DNA of 64,000 nucleotides from Prado023 sp963798745. Lineage in GTDB: Bacteria; Actinomycetota; Actinomycetes; S36-B12; CAIYMF01. The stretch's first letter is position 1. Each line of letters opens with the position of its first letter. Position numbers and translations under genes: made by a program. The notes under the pieces are model-generated. The model was not told the origin of the DNA, ran no database searches, and saw nothing but the letters and a program-made list of their open reading frames with translations. Of this stretch, positions 42,505 through 50,751 are shown one piece after another. The stretch spans positions 62,001 to 126,000 of the forward strand of contig CAWCUF010000001.1 of assembly GCA_963798745.1 (NCBI GenBank). Direction: 5' to 3'.

Positions 42505-43839
42505 ATGAACGAAACACAGCAACCCCAACCACCCGTCCCCCACCCATCAGCTGGGACCCCCCAGCCCGACGAGGTGCCGACGCAGGTCCTCGGCGCTGAC
42601 CAGACCCGGGCGTTCGACACCGACCCGACCCAGGCCGGGCCAGGTCCGGCGGCCGGTCCGTCGTCCGCGAGCCAGCCCTCGGACGCGGCCAACCCGCCTG
42701 CCGGGGGCTACCCCCCGCCGGGAGGCTCTCCGTCCTACGCGGGCTCACTCCCCCCAGGGGCCACCCCGCCCGCCGGGGGCTACCCACCGGTCGGGGGCTA
42801 CCCGCCCCAGGGACCGAGCTCCTTCCCCCCGGCGCCCATGCAGCGACTCACCCGCAGCCGCTCCTCGCGGCGCCTGGGCGGTGTCTGCGGCGGCCTTGCG
42901 CGCTACTGGAACACCGACGCCACCCTGCTGCGGATCCTCACGGTCGTCCTGACGCTGGTGACCGGTGGGGCGTTCCTGATCGGCTACATCATCGCGTGGA
43001 TCGCGATCCCGGAGGAGCCCTGGCCACCGGCCGGCGACGGTACCCATGCCGAGCAGGCCGGCTACGCCGCAGGCGGAAACCCCGCCTACCCGGGCGCTCC
43101 CGCGAGCTACGCCGAGCTGCCCCCGCGGGAGCGGTCCTACCTCGGCTGGCTCACGGTCTCGGTGGCGATCCTGGCCACCGGCGTGCTCGGGCTGATCGGG
43201 TTCCTCGTGCCAGCCAGCGTCGGCATCTGGGGAGTCATGCTCGGTGTGAGCCTGGCCATCCTCGGCATCGGCATGCTGGTGGGGACGCGCTACGGTCGGG
43301 CGCGCTGGTTGCTCTGGCTGGCCGTCCCGCTGGCCTTCGTCACCTTCGCGACCGTCTCGGCGAGCAACCTCGTCCGGGACAATCCCAACTGGGGCCGCTG
43401 GACGGCTTCCTCCGGGGCCGGTGAATGGGGCGGGCTGACCGTCGGCGACCGGACGTGGACGGTGGCTCCCGCGGACGCGGCAGACTCCCCCGTCGAGCTG
43501 CGGCTGTCCGCCGGGGCGGCGACCCTGGACCTCACGGAGCTGACCGCCCTGGGCGCCGAGGATCCCGGACGGGCCCGGCAAAGCGCCGAGATCGACGCTG
43601 GCGTGGGCGTCGGGGAGCTGATCATCCTGATCCCGCGCGACATGAGGGTGACCCTGTCGGGCACCGTCGAACTCGGCCAGATCGTGCTCCCGGGAGACTC
43701 GACGCCCGTCCGGGAGGGCAGCAACCTGTCCATCGACACCACCCTGGATCCGGTGGCCAAAGGGGCACCGGCCTACATCGTGACAATCGACGCCTCGATC
43801 GGCGCCGGAAACCTGGAGGTGCGCCGTGAGGCCGCATGA
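42505..43839 (+). CDS. PspC-domain membrane protein with LiaF-like C terminus
   Basis: This 444-residue protein has a Pro/Gly-rich N-terminal tail with GGYPPPGG, GGYPPVGGYPPQG repeats. A PspC domain follows at about 112-170 (SRRLGGVCGGLARYWNTDATLLR), then three more helices near 215-290 and a soluble beta-rich C terminus (EIDAGVGVGELIILIPRDMRV, GTVELGQIVLPGD) resembling the LiaF-type envelope-stress domain. A GGAGGG ribosome site precedes the ATG. It overlaps the next small membrane gene. It is the probable envelope-stress output of the divergent two-component system. Confidence 0.85.
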   Translation: MNETQQPQPPVPHPSAGTPQPDEVPTQVLGADQTRAFDTDPTQAGPGPAAGPSSASQPSDAANPPAGGYPPPGGSPSYAGSLPPGATPPAGGYPPVGGYPPQGPSSFPPAPMQRLTRSRSSRRLGGVCGGLARYWNTDATLLRILTVVLTLVTGGAFLIGYIIAWIAIPEEPWPPAGDGTHAEQAGYAAGGNPAYPGAPASYAELPPRERSYLGWLTVSVAILATGVLGLIGFLVPASVGIWGVMLGVSLAILGIGMLVGTRYGRARWLLWLAVPLAFVTFATVSASNLVRDNPNWGRWTASSGAGEWGGLTVGDRTWTVAPADAADSPVELRLSAGAATLDLTELTALGAEDPGRARQSAEIDAGVGVGELIILIPRDMRVTLSGTVELGQIVLPGDSTPVREGSNLSIDTTLDPVAKGAPAYIVTIDASIGAGNLEVRREAA

Positions 43840-44056
43840 GACCGACTACCTGTCCCTGGCCGCTGGCCTCGTGTTCACCCTGCTGGGCTCCCTGCTGGCC
43901 CTCAGCGCTGCCACGGGCTGGCAGATCGACGGACGCTGGATCGCCCCGACGATCCTGATCGCCCTGGGCGCCGGCGGCATCGCTGCCTCGCTGACCTCCG
44001 CCCGCCGCCAGCGCGACGAGGTCGAGGCGCTCAACGAGGCTGACCCCCTGCGCTGA
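43826..44056 (+). CDS. Small two-helix membrane protein
   Basis: The start overlaps the end of the PspC gene by 14 bases, so the pair is coupled. Of its 76 residues, the helix LSLAAGLVFTLLGSLLALSA and IAPTILIALGAGGIAASLT are hydrophobic, with a charged C terminus. No function is recognised; it probably works with the PspC protein. Confidence 0.75.
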   Translation: MRPHETDYLSLAAGLVFTLLGSLLALSAATGWQIDGRWIAPTILIALGAGGIAASLTSARRQRDEVEALNEADPLR

Positions 44057-44070
44057 TCCTCGAACCACCT

Positions 44071-44123
44071 CGTTGGTGTGTACCGAACCGACCGTTTGTT
44101 GGTCGGTTCCGTGCACACCAACG
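44071..44123. terminator. Bidirectional hairpin between converging genes
   Basis: Arms CGTTGGTGTG...GAACCGACC and GGTCGGTTC...CACACCAACG (about 20 of 23 pairs) with a seven-base GTTTGTT loop. It is placed between the end of the PspC operon and the end of guaA, so it can serve both. Confidence 0.75.
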
Positions 44124-44141
44124 TGGCGTGCCGGGGCGCGG

Positions 44142-45707
44142 CTACTCCCACTCGATCGTGCCAGGGGGCTTGCTCGTGACATCGAGGACCACGCGGTTGA
44201 TGTCGCGGACCTCGTTGGTGATGCGCGTCGAGATGCGCGCGATCACCTCCCAGGGCAGCCGCGACCAGTCGGCGGTCATCGCGTCCTCGCTGGACACCGG
44301 GCGCAGGACCACCGGGTGTCCGTACGTGCGCCCGTCACCCTGGACGCCCACCGAGCGCACGTCGGCCAGCAGCACCACGGGGAACTGCCACACGTCGCGG
44401 TCGAGCCCGGCGGCGGTGAGCTCCGCGCGGGCGATCGCGTCAGCCTGGCGCAGGATGTCCAGGCGCTTGCGGTTGACCGCCCCGATGATCCGGATCGCCA
44501 GGCCGGGCCCGGGGAACGGATGCCGCCACACCATCGCGGCCGGCAGGCCCAACTGCTCACCGACGTGGCGGACCTCGTCCTTGAACAGCGTGCGCAGCGG
44601 CTCGACGAGCTGGAACGTCAGGTCGTCGGGCAGGCCGCCCACGTTGTGGTGACTCTTGATGTTGGCCGTGCCGGAGCCGCCGCCGGACTCCACGACGTCG
44701 GGGTACAGGGTGCCCTGCACGAGGAAGTCCACGGTGCCGCCCTGCCCACCACGCTCGGCGACCACGCCCTCGGCGGCATCCTCGAACACCCGGATGAACA
44801 ACCGGCCGATGATCTTGCGCTTCTCCTCGGGATCGGTGACCCCGTCGAGCTCGTCGAGGAACCGATCGGCGGCGTCGACCACCACCAGCCGGATCCCGGT
44901 CGCCGCGACGTAGTCGCGCTCGACCTGCTCGCGCTCGCCGGCCCGCAGCAGCCCATGGTCGACGAAGACCGCGGTGAGCTGGTCCCCGACGGCCTCGTGC
45001 ACCAGCGCCGCGGCGACCGCCGAGTCGACCCCACCGGACAGCCCGCAGATCACCTGGTGGTCACCGACCTGGGCGCGGATCGCGGCCACCTGCTCGTCGA
45101 CGATCGAGGCCGTCGTCCAGTCGTCGGCCAACCCGGCCAGGTCGTGCAGGAAGTGCGCGAGGATCGCCTGGCCGTGCTCGGTGTGCAGCACCTCCGGGTG
45201 GAACTGGACCCCGGCGCACCGGGTCGCCGCGTTCTCGAACGCCGCGATCGGGGCCCCGGCGCTGGCCGCGGTGACGCGGTACCCCTCGGGGGCGCGGGAC
45301 ACCGAGTCACCGTGCGACATCCAGACCGACAGCTCAGCAGGCAGGCCGACGAACAGCGCGCCGGGCTCCGCGACGGTCAGCGGGGTGCGACCGAACTCGC
45401 TGCGCCCGGTCTGGGCCACCTCGCCGCCGAGCACCTGAGCCATCGCCTGGAACCCGTAGCAGATGCCCAGCACGGGAACGCCGGCGGCGAACAGGGCCGG
45501 GTCAACGGCCGGGGCGCCCTCTGCGTACACACTGCTCGGGCCACCGGAGAGGATCACCGCCACCGGGTCCCTGGCGAGCATGTCAGCGACAGGCATCGAG
45601 CAGGGCACGATCTCGGAGAACACGCGCGCCTCGCGCACGCGTCGGGCGATCAACTGGGCGTACTGCGCGCCGAAGTCGACCACGAGGACAGGGCGGGGGT
45701 TCGTCAC
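44142..45707 (-). CDS. guaA: GuaA, GMP synthase (glutamine-hydrolysing)
   Basis: GuaA converts XMP to GMP. The 521-residue sequence has the glutaminase Cys in LGICYGFQAMAQVLGG (about residue 83), the ATP pyrophosphatase loop GLSGGVDSAVAAALV (about 227) and the dimerisation C terminus ending KPPGTIEWE. The GTG at 45707 was chosen because TAGGCT lies seven bases upstream and the family starts with VLVVDFGAQYAQL. The enzyme acts after GuaB2, encoded 6 kb away on the same strand. Confidence 0.98.
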   Translation of the reverse strand: MTNPRPVLVVDFGAQYAQLIARRVREARVFSEIVPCSMPVADMLARDPVAVILSGGPSSVYAEGAPAVDPALFAAGVPVLGICYGFQAMAQVLGGEVAQTGRSEFGRTPLTVAEPGALFVGLPAELSVWMSHGDSVSRAPEGYRVTAASAGAPIAAFENAATRCAGVQFHPEVLHTEHGQAILAHFLHDLAGLADDWTTASIVDEQVAAIRAQVGDHQVICGLSGGVDSAVAAALVHEAVGDQLTAVFVDHGLLRAGEREQVERDYVAATGIRLVVVDAADRFLDELDGVTDPEEKRKIIGRLFIRVFEDAAEGVVAERGGQGGTVDFLVQGTLYPDVVESGGGSGTANIKSHHNVGGLPDDLTFQLVEPLRTLFKDEVRHVGEQLGLPAAMVWRHPFPGPGLAIRIIGAVNRKRLDILRQADAIARAELTAAGLDRDVWQFPVVLLADVRSVGVQGDGRTYGHPVVLRPVSSEDAMTADWSRLPWEVIARISTRITNEVRDINRVVLDVTSKPPGTIEWE

Positions 45708-45769
45708 GGGCCGAAGCCTACGCACCAGCGCGACGCCCCAACGTTCAGGTGCCCGCTGCCGACTCCCAT

Positions 45770-45820
45770 CGCTTGTTTCATCGATCTGGCACTCAAACTG
45801 CCAGATCGATGAGACAAGCG
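45770..45820. repeat. Palindromic repeat, copy 2 (CATCGATCTGGCACTC family)
   Basis: The 51-bp element has arms CGCTTGTTTCATCGATCTGGCA and TGCCAGATCGATGAGACAAGCG, nearly perfect, around a seven-base centre. It shares 21 identical bases with copy 1 at 37046. It lies directly after the GMC oxidoreductase gene. Confidence 0.85.
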
Positions 45821-45827
45821 GGAGGGG

Positions 45828-47660
45828 CTAGCCGGCGGGAGCAGCGGGAACCGGGGGGATGCCCAGGTCGACCGGCAGGCGCAGGGCGCCGGGTGCGTGC
45901 TCGGGGACCACAGGGTTCTTGGGGGCGACCGCGGCCACCCGCTGGTAGGCCGCACCCTGGGCTGGGCGCTGGTCGTCCTCACCGGCGTTTGGCCACAGGG
46001 CCATCGCGCGCTCGGCCATGGCCGTGATCGTCAGTGACGGGTTGACCCCGACGTTGGCAGTGATGGTCGAGCCGTCCACCACGTGCAGCCCCGGGTAGCC
46101 GTGCACCCGGTGGTAGGGGTCGATGACGCCCTCCTGCGCCGTCGCCCCGATGACCGCGCCCCCGATGAAGTGCGCGGTCATCGGGGCGTCGATCACCTCA
46201 CCCCAGTTGCCCATCGGCCGACCCTTGAGCACCTTGGCCAGGCGGCGCATCGCGTCGTTGGCCACCGGGATCCAACTCGGGTTCGGCTCGCCCTCCCCCT
46301 GTCGGCTGGCCAGCCGGAACCGCCCCGTCCTGGTCCGCTCAGCGAAGACCGTGATCGAATTGTTGACGTTCTGCATGACCAGGGCGATGATCCCGCGCTC
46401 GGAGGCGTTGCGGACCCACATGGAGGCCATCACGTCCTTGGGATGCTTCCGGGCGGCCCGCCACCACTGCTTGTAGCGCGGTGCCCCCTCCGCGCCGTCG
46501 GAGAGCACCGTGCCGAGCATGAACATCGCATTCGAGCCCTTGCCGTAGCGGACCGGCTCGATGTGCGTGTGCGGATCGGGGAAGAACGACGACGTGATCG
46601 CCACGCCGTGGGTGAAGTCCGGTGGGCCCGGGGGCTCGTCGGTGACCACGCCGACCAGGGACTCGGAGTTGGTCCGGGTGAGCATCCCCAACCTCGGCGA
46701 GATGCCTGCGAGGGTGCCGTCGGCGCGCAGCCGGTGCAGCAGGTTCTGGGTGCCCCAGGTACCGGCCGAGAAGACCACCTGGTCGGCGGTGAACGTGCGG
46801 CCCCCCGAGGCGTCCGGCGCGGCACCCTCGGAACGACCCCGACCCAGACGCCCGCGCAGCTTGCCGCCGGCTGCCCTGGCCAGGCTCTGGCTGGGCCGGG
46901 TCTGCACCGCCCAGCGACCGTCGGGCAGGGGCCGCACGGAGGTGACAGTGGTCAACGGGTGCACCACGGCACCGGCGGACTCCGCCAGACCCAGGTAGTT
47001 CTTCACCAACGTGTTCTTGGCGTTGTGCCGGCAGCCCGTCATGCACTCGCCGCACTCGATGCATCCGGTGCGCGCAGGACCGGCGCCGCCGAAGTACGGA
47101 TCGTCGTCGGTCACGCCGGGCGCGGAGCCGAAGTACACCCCCACCGGGGTGCGCTTGAACGTGTGCCCCACGCCCATCTCGTCGGCCACGGCCTTGAACG
47201 CCACGTCCGCGGAGGTCATCGTGGGGTTGGTGACCACGCCGAGCATCCGCTGGGCCTGGTCGTAGAACGGGCTGAGCTCGGCCTCCCAGTCGGTGATGTC
47301 GGCCCACTGCGGGTCCTCGAAGTACGCCGTACCGGGCACGTACAGGGTGTTGGCGTAGACCAGTGAGCCACCCCCGACACCGGCGCCGGCCAGGACGATC
47401 ACGTCGTTGAGCCGGTGGATCCGCTGGATGCCGAAGCAGCCCAGCTGCGGGGCCCACAGGTAGTCCTGGACCCGCCAGGACGTGGCGGCGAACTCATCGT
47501 CGGCGAACCGGCGGCCCGACTCGAGGACGCCGACCCGGTAGCCCTTCTCGGTCAGCCGCAGGGCGCTGACCGATCCGCCGAACCCGGACCCGATGACCAG
47601 CACGTCGTAGTCACTCGCGGGGGTCTGCGGCCCGCTGCCGTTGGCGCGATCCTCACTCAT
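45828..47660 (-). CDS. GMC oxidoreductase, cholesterol-oxidase-like
   Basis: This is an FAD-dependent oxidase/dehydrogenase of the GMC family, 610 residues. The dinucleotide-binding motif is DVLVIGSGFGGSVSALRL, then AGAGVGGGSLVYANTL, and the C-terminal GLHVVDGSTITANVGVNPSLT with the active-site region. It contains a cluster-like CIECGECMTGCRHNAKNT near residue 200, as in related cholesterol-oxidase-like proteins such as mycobacterial ChoD. In M. tuberculosis choD is also adjacent to guaB3/guaB2. The substrate is inferred to be a sterol or a bulky alcohol, without proof. The ATG follows TATCGT by six bases. Confidence 0.85.
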   Translation of the reverse strand: MSEDRANGSGPQTPASDYDVLVIGSGFGGSVSALRLTEKGYRVGVLESGRRFADDEFAATSWRVQDYLWAPQLGCFGIQRIHRLNDVIVLAGAGVGGGSLVYANTLYVPGTAYFEDPQWADITDWEAELSPFYDQAQRMLGVVTNPTMTSADVAFKAVADEMGVGHTFKRTPVGVYFGSAPGVTDDDPYFGGAGPARTGCIECGECMTGCRHNAKNTLVKNYLGLAESAGAVVHPLTTVTSVRPLPDGRWAVQTRPSQSLARAAGGKLRGRLGRGRSEGAAPDASGGRTFTADQVVFSAGTWGTQNLLHRLRADGTLAGISPRLGMLTRTNSESLVGVVTDEPPGPPDFTHGVAITSSFFPDPHTHIEPVRYGKGSNAMFMLGTVLSDGAEGAPRYKQWWRAARKHPKDVMASMWVRNASERGIIALVMQNVNNSITVFAERTRTGRFRLASRQGEGEPNPSWIPVANDAMRRLAKVLKGRPMGNWGEVIDAPMTAHFIGGAVIGATAQEGVIDPYHRVHGYPGLHVVDGSTITANVGVNPSLTITAMAERAMALWPNAGEDDQRPAQGAAYQRVAAVAPKNPVVPEHAPGALRLPVDLGIPPVPAAPAG

Positions 47661-47722
47661 GCATCGACGATAGCCCCGGCCAGCGACCTACGTGGCGCCG
47701 GCCCGTGCCTGGGGCAGCGGCG

Positions 47723-49312
47723 CTACTTCAGGCCGAACCTCTTCATCGCCTGGAAGCCGGTGACGATGATGCCGGCCCAGTCCTCGTGCTCCATCCCGAA
47801 CGGGGTCCCGAAGCCGATCCCCCGGTGCACGGCGATCGTCTGCTCCTCGGTGAACCGGGTCAGGCCGTGGTCGCCGTTGCGCCGACCCAGGCCGGACTTG
47901 CCCATCCCGCCCATGGGCGCCCGCGTGGACCCGAAAGTGGCCTCGTAGGCCTCGTTGACGTTGACCGAGCCGGTCCGGATCTGGCGGGCCAACCGCTCGC
48001 CGCGGTCGTTGTCCTCGGTGAGCACCGAAGCGTTGAGGCCGAAGGGAGAGTCGTTGGCCAGCTCCACGGCTCGAGCTTCGGTGTCCACCTTGACCACCGT
48101 CACCACCGGGCCGAACGTCTCGGTGCCGAAGACGTCCATGTCCGGGGTCACGTCGGTCAACACGGTCGGGGCGTAGTAGTAGGGGCCGATGTCGGGCAGC
48201 GCATGACCGCCGGCCAGCACCGTGGCGCCCTTGGTCACGGCGTCCTCCACCGCGGCGCTGACCCGCGCGAGCTGCTCGGCACTGATCAGCGTGCCGTAGT
48301 CCGAGCCCCAACCCACCTCGGGCGCCATCCGCAGCGCGCCGATCCGCCCGATGAACCGCTCCATGAAGGCGTCGTACACACCGGCGAGCACATAGATCCG
48401 CTCCATGGCCACGCAGAGTTGGCCGGCGTTGTCGAAGCAGGCACGGATCGCGATCTCGGCGGCCCCGCCCGGGTCGGCGTCATCGAGCACGATCATCGGG
48501 TTCTTGCCACCGAGTTCCATCGAGGCGCCGATGAGTCGCTGGCCGCACTGCGCGGCGATCTGGGCACCGACTCGGGTCGATCCGGTGAACATCATGTAGT
48601 CGGCGCGGTCGACGATCGCCGGGCCGAGGAGGTGACCCTCGCCGAGGACTGTCTGCAGGGCGCGGGGGGGGATCCCGGCCCGGTGCATCAGGTCGATCGC
48701 CCACAGCGCGGTCAGCGAGGTCTGGTGGTCGGGCTTGAGCACCACTGCGTTGCCCGCCATCAGCGCCGGGATCGCGTCCGCGCAGGCCAGGAACAGCGGG
48801 TAGTTCCAGGGGGCGATGATCCCGACCACCCCAACCGGGTGGTGCTCGACACGCACCTTGGTGAAGAGCGGGAACACCCCGAGCTTGCGCTGGGACCGCA
48901 GCAGGCGCGCGGCGTCCCGCGCGTAGTGGCGCGCGATGGTGGCGACCCCGAGCAGCTCCTTGAGCGCGTCCATCCGAGTCTTGCCGGTCTCCCACTGGAT
49001 GAGGTCCAGGCCCTCGTCGCGGTGCGTCATCAGCAGGTCGTGGAAGCGCAGCATGACGCGCTTGCGGTCAGCGACCTCCGTGCCGGCCCAGCGCGCCTGG
49101 GCCTCACGCGCCGTGGCGAAGGCCAGTTCGACGTCCTCGACCCCTGAGTAGGGGACCTCGGCCAACCGCTGCCCGTCGAAGGGTGCCACCACCTCGTGTC
49201 GCTCAGCCCCGGGGCTGAGCACCGGGATGGTCAGCAGCGCCTCCACCAGGTCGGCGTCGAACGAACTGCGCTGCACTGCAGGGGTCTGCGCGGTGGGGGT
49301 CGGCATGCTCAT
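47723..49312 (-). CDS. Succinate-semialdehyde-dehydrogenase-type aldehyde dehydrogenase
   Basis: This is an NAD(P)-dependent aldehyde dehydrogenase of about 529 residues. Motifs: GIIAPWNYPLFLACADAIPAL, MMFTGSTRVGAQIA, catalytic Glu in SMELGGKNPMIVLDDAD, and catalytic Cys in NAGQLCVAMERIYV. The similarity is closest to mycobacterial GabD2-type SSADH, but the substrate is not certain. The ATG at 49312 is seven bases after TAACCT, leaderless type. Confidence 0.88.
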   Translation of the reverse strand: MSMPTPTAQTPAVQRSSFDADLVEALLTIPVLSPGAERHEVVAPFDGQRLAEVPYSGVEDVELAFATAREAQARWAGTEVADRKRVMLRFHDLLMTHRDEGLDLIQWETGKTRMDALKELLGVATIARHYARDAARLLRSQRKLGVFPLFTKVRVEHHPVGVVGIIAPWNYPLFLACADAIPALMAGNAVVLKPDHQTSLTALWAIDLMHRAGIPPRALQTVLGEGHLLGPAIVDRADYMMFTGSTRVGAQIAAQCGQRLIGASMELGGKNPMIVLDDADPGGAAEIAIRACFDNAGQLCVAMERIYVLAGVYDAFMERFIGRIGALRMAPEVGWGSDYGTLISAEQLARVSAAVEDAVTKGATVLAGGHALPDIGPYYYAPTVLTDVTPDMDVFGTETFGPVVTVVKVDTEARAVELANDSPFGLNASVLTEDNDRGERLARQIRTGSVNVNEAYEATFGSTRAPMGGMGKSGLGRRNGDHGLTRFTEEQTIAVHRGIGFGTPFGMEHEDWAGIIVTGFQAMKRFGLK

Positions 49313-49478
49313 GCCCAAGAGGTTAGCGTTCTGCGGGTCGAGTGCGCTGTGCGATGTCCAGCGTCCCCGGGCACCTCCGCGGCCGCGGGGCCCGACGGGC
49401 CCTCGTTGTGACGCACCTCACCTGCGTGCACACGTCCATTTCCCCCATGCCATGGGCATTTTCGGCGCTGGACCTCGC

Positions 49479-49575
49479 TGTGGACGACGATCTGTCGGGT
49501 GTGGACAGATCGGGCACGGTGTGCTCAGGTGGCCGGCGGCGACCCTGTGGATAACAGGAGCCGAACTGTGGACGG
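49479..49575 (+). promoter_or_regulatory. Cluster of four DnaA-box-like sites
   Basis: The words TGTGGACGA, TGTGGACAG, TGTGGATAA (complement of the consensus TTATCCACA) and TGTGGACGG start at 49479, 49500, 49546 and 49567, all in the same orientation. Spacings are 21, 46 and 21 bases. The region 49319-49606 has no gene besides the promoter of the aldehyde dehydrogenase. Confidence 0.5.
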
Positions 49576-49606
49576 ATCGCCGCGGGACACCGTGCCCCGA
49601 GCGAAC

Positions 49607-50722
49607 TCAGCGACCCGGAGACACCGTGACGTCCACGCGCTGGAACTCCTTGAGCTCGGAGTACCCCGAGGTGGCCATCGCCCGGCGTAGCGCCCCGACC
49701 AGGTTCATCGTCCCGTCCGGAACCCGACTCGGGCCGTGGATGACCTGTTCCAGGGAGCCGACGGTGCCGGTCCAGTGCCGCTCGCCGCGGGGCAGCTCGG
49801 AGTGCACCGCCTCCATCCCCCAGTGCCAACCCTTGCCGGGCGCCTCGGCCGCCCGCGCCAACGGGGAACCCACCATCACCGCGTCCGCCCCGCACGCCAC
49901 GGCCTTGACGATGTCGCCGCTGCGCCCCATCGCCCCGTCGGCGATGACGTGCACGTAGCGCCCGCCGGACTCGTCCATGTAGTCCCGGCGCGCCGCTGAC
50001 ACGTCCGCGACCGCGGTGGCCATCGGCACCCGCACCCCCAGGACGTCGGCGGTGGTGTGCGAGGCGCCGCCACCGAACCCGACCAGCACGCCCGCGGCTC
50101 CTGCGCGCATCAGGTGCAGGGCGGCCCGGTAGGTCGCCACGCCGCCGACGATCACGGGCGCGTCGAGCGTGTAGATGAAGTCCTTGAGGTTCAGGGCGTC
50201 GTCCGAGGTGCTGACATGCTCGGCCGAGACCGTCGTGCCGCGGATGACGAACAGGTCGACACCCGCGCGCGTCACGATCGGGGCCAGCTCCGTGACCCGG
50301 TTCGGCGACAGCGCACCGGCGACGGTCACCCCGGCAGCCCTGATCTCGGCGATCCGCTCGGCGATCAGGTCCGGCTGCACGGGTGCGGCATAGAGCTGCT
50401 GCATCCGGGCGTTGGCCTGCAGCTCGGGCAGCGACCCGATCTCCTCGTAGGCGTCGGTCGGGTCCGCGTAGCGGGTCCACAGGCCCTCGAGGTTCAGCAC
50501 GCCCAAGCCGCCGAGCTGACCCATCCGGATCGCGGTCTGCGGCGAGATGATCGAGTCCATCGGAGCACCGAGCACCGGGTTGTCGAACCGGTAGGCGTCG
50601 ATCTGCCACGCGGTGCTGACCAGCTCGGGTGCCCGGGTGCGCCGGCTGGGCGCGATGGCGATGTCGTCGAAGGACAGCGCGGCACGCCCACGCTTGCCCA
50701 GACCGATCTCGATGTCGTTCAC
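49607..50722 (-). CDS. guaB3: GuaB3, IMP dehydrogenase-related protein
   Basis: This 371-residue TIM-barrel protein of the IMPDH/GMP reductase superfamily has ALSFDDIAIAPSRRTR, VLGAPMDSIISPQTA, GAAGVLVGFGGGASHTTA and GADAVMVGSPLARAAE. It lacks the CBS domains of GuaB2 and the canonical catalytic-Cys loop is not obvious. Such guaB3 genes sit next to guaB2 in many actinobacteria; they are related to guanosine nucleotide metabolism but the exact reaction is not settled here. Confidence 0.92.
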   Translation of the reverse strand: MNDIEIGLGKRGRAALSFDDIAIAPSRRTRAPELVSTAWQIDAYRFDNPVLGAPMDSIISPQTAIRMGQLGGLGVLNLEGLWTRYADPTDAYEEIGSLPELQANARMQQLYAAPVQPDLIAERIAEIRAAGVTVAGALSPNRVTELAPIVTRAGVDLFVIRGTTVSAEHVSTSDDALNLKDFIYTLDAPVIVGGVATYRAALHLMRAGAAGVLVGFGGGASHTTADVLGVRVPMATAVADVSAARRDYMDESGGRYVHVIADGAMGRSGDIVKAVACGADAVMVGSPLARAAEAPGKGWHWGMEAVHSELPRGERHWTGTVGSLEQVIHGPSRVPDGTMNLVGALRRAMATSGYSELKEFQRVDVTVSPGR

Positions 50723-50751
50723 GTGCTCCTCCTCGAACGCTGGACCGACGG

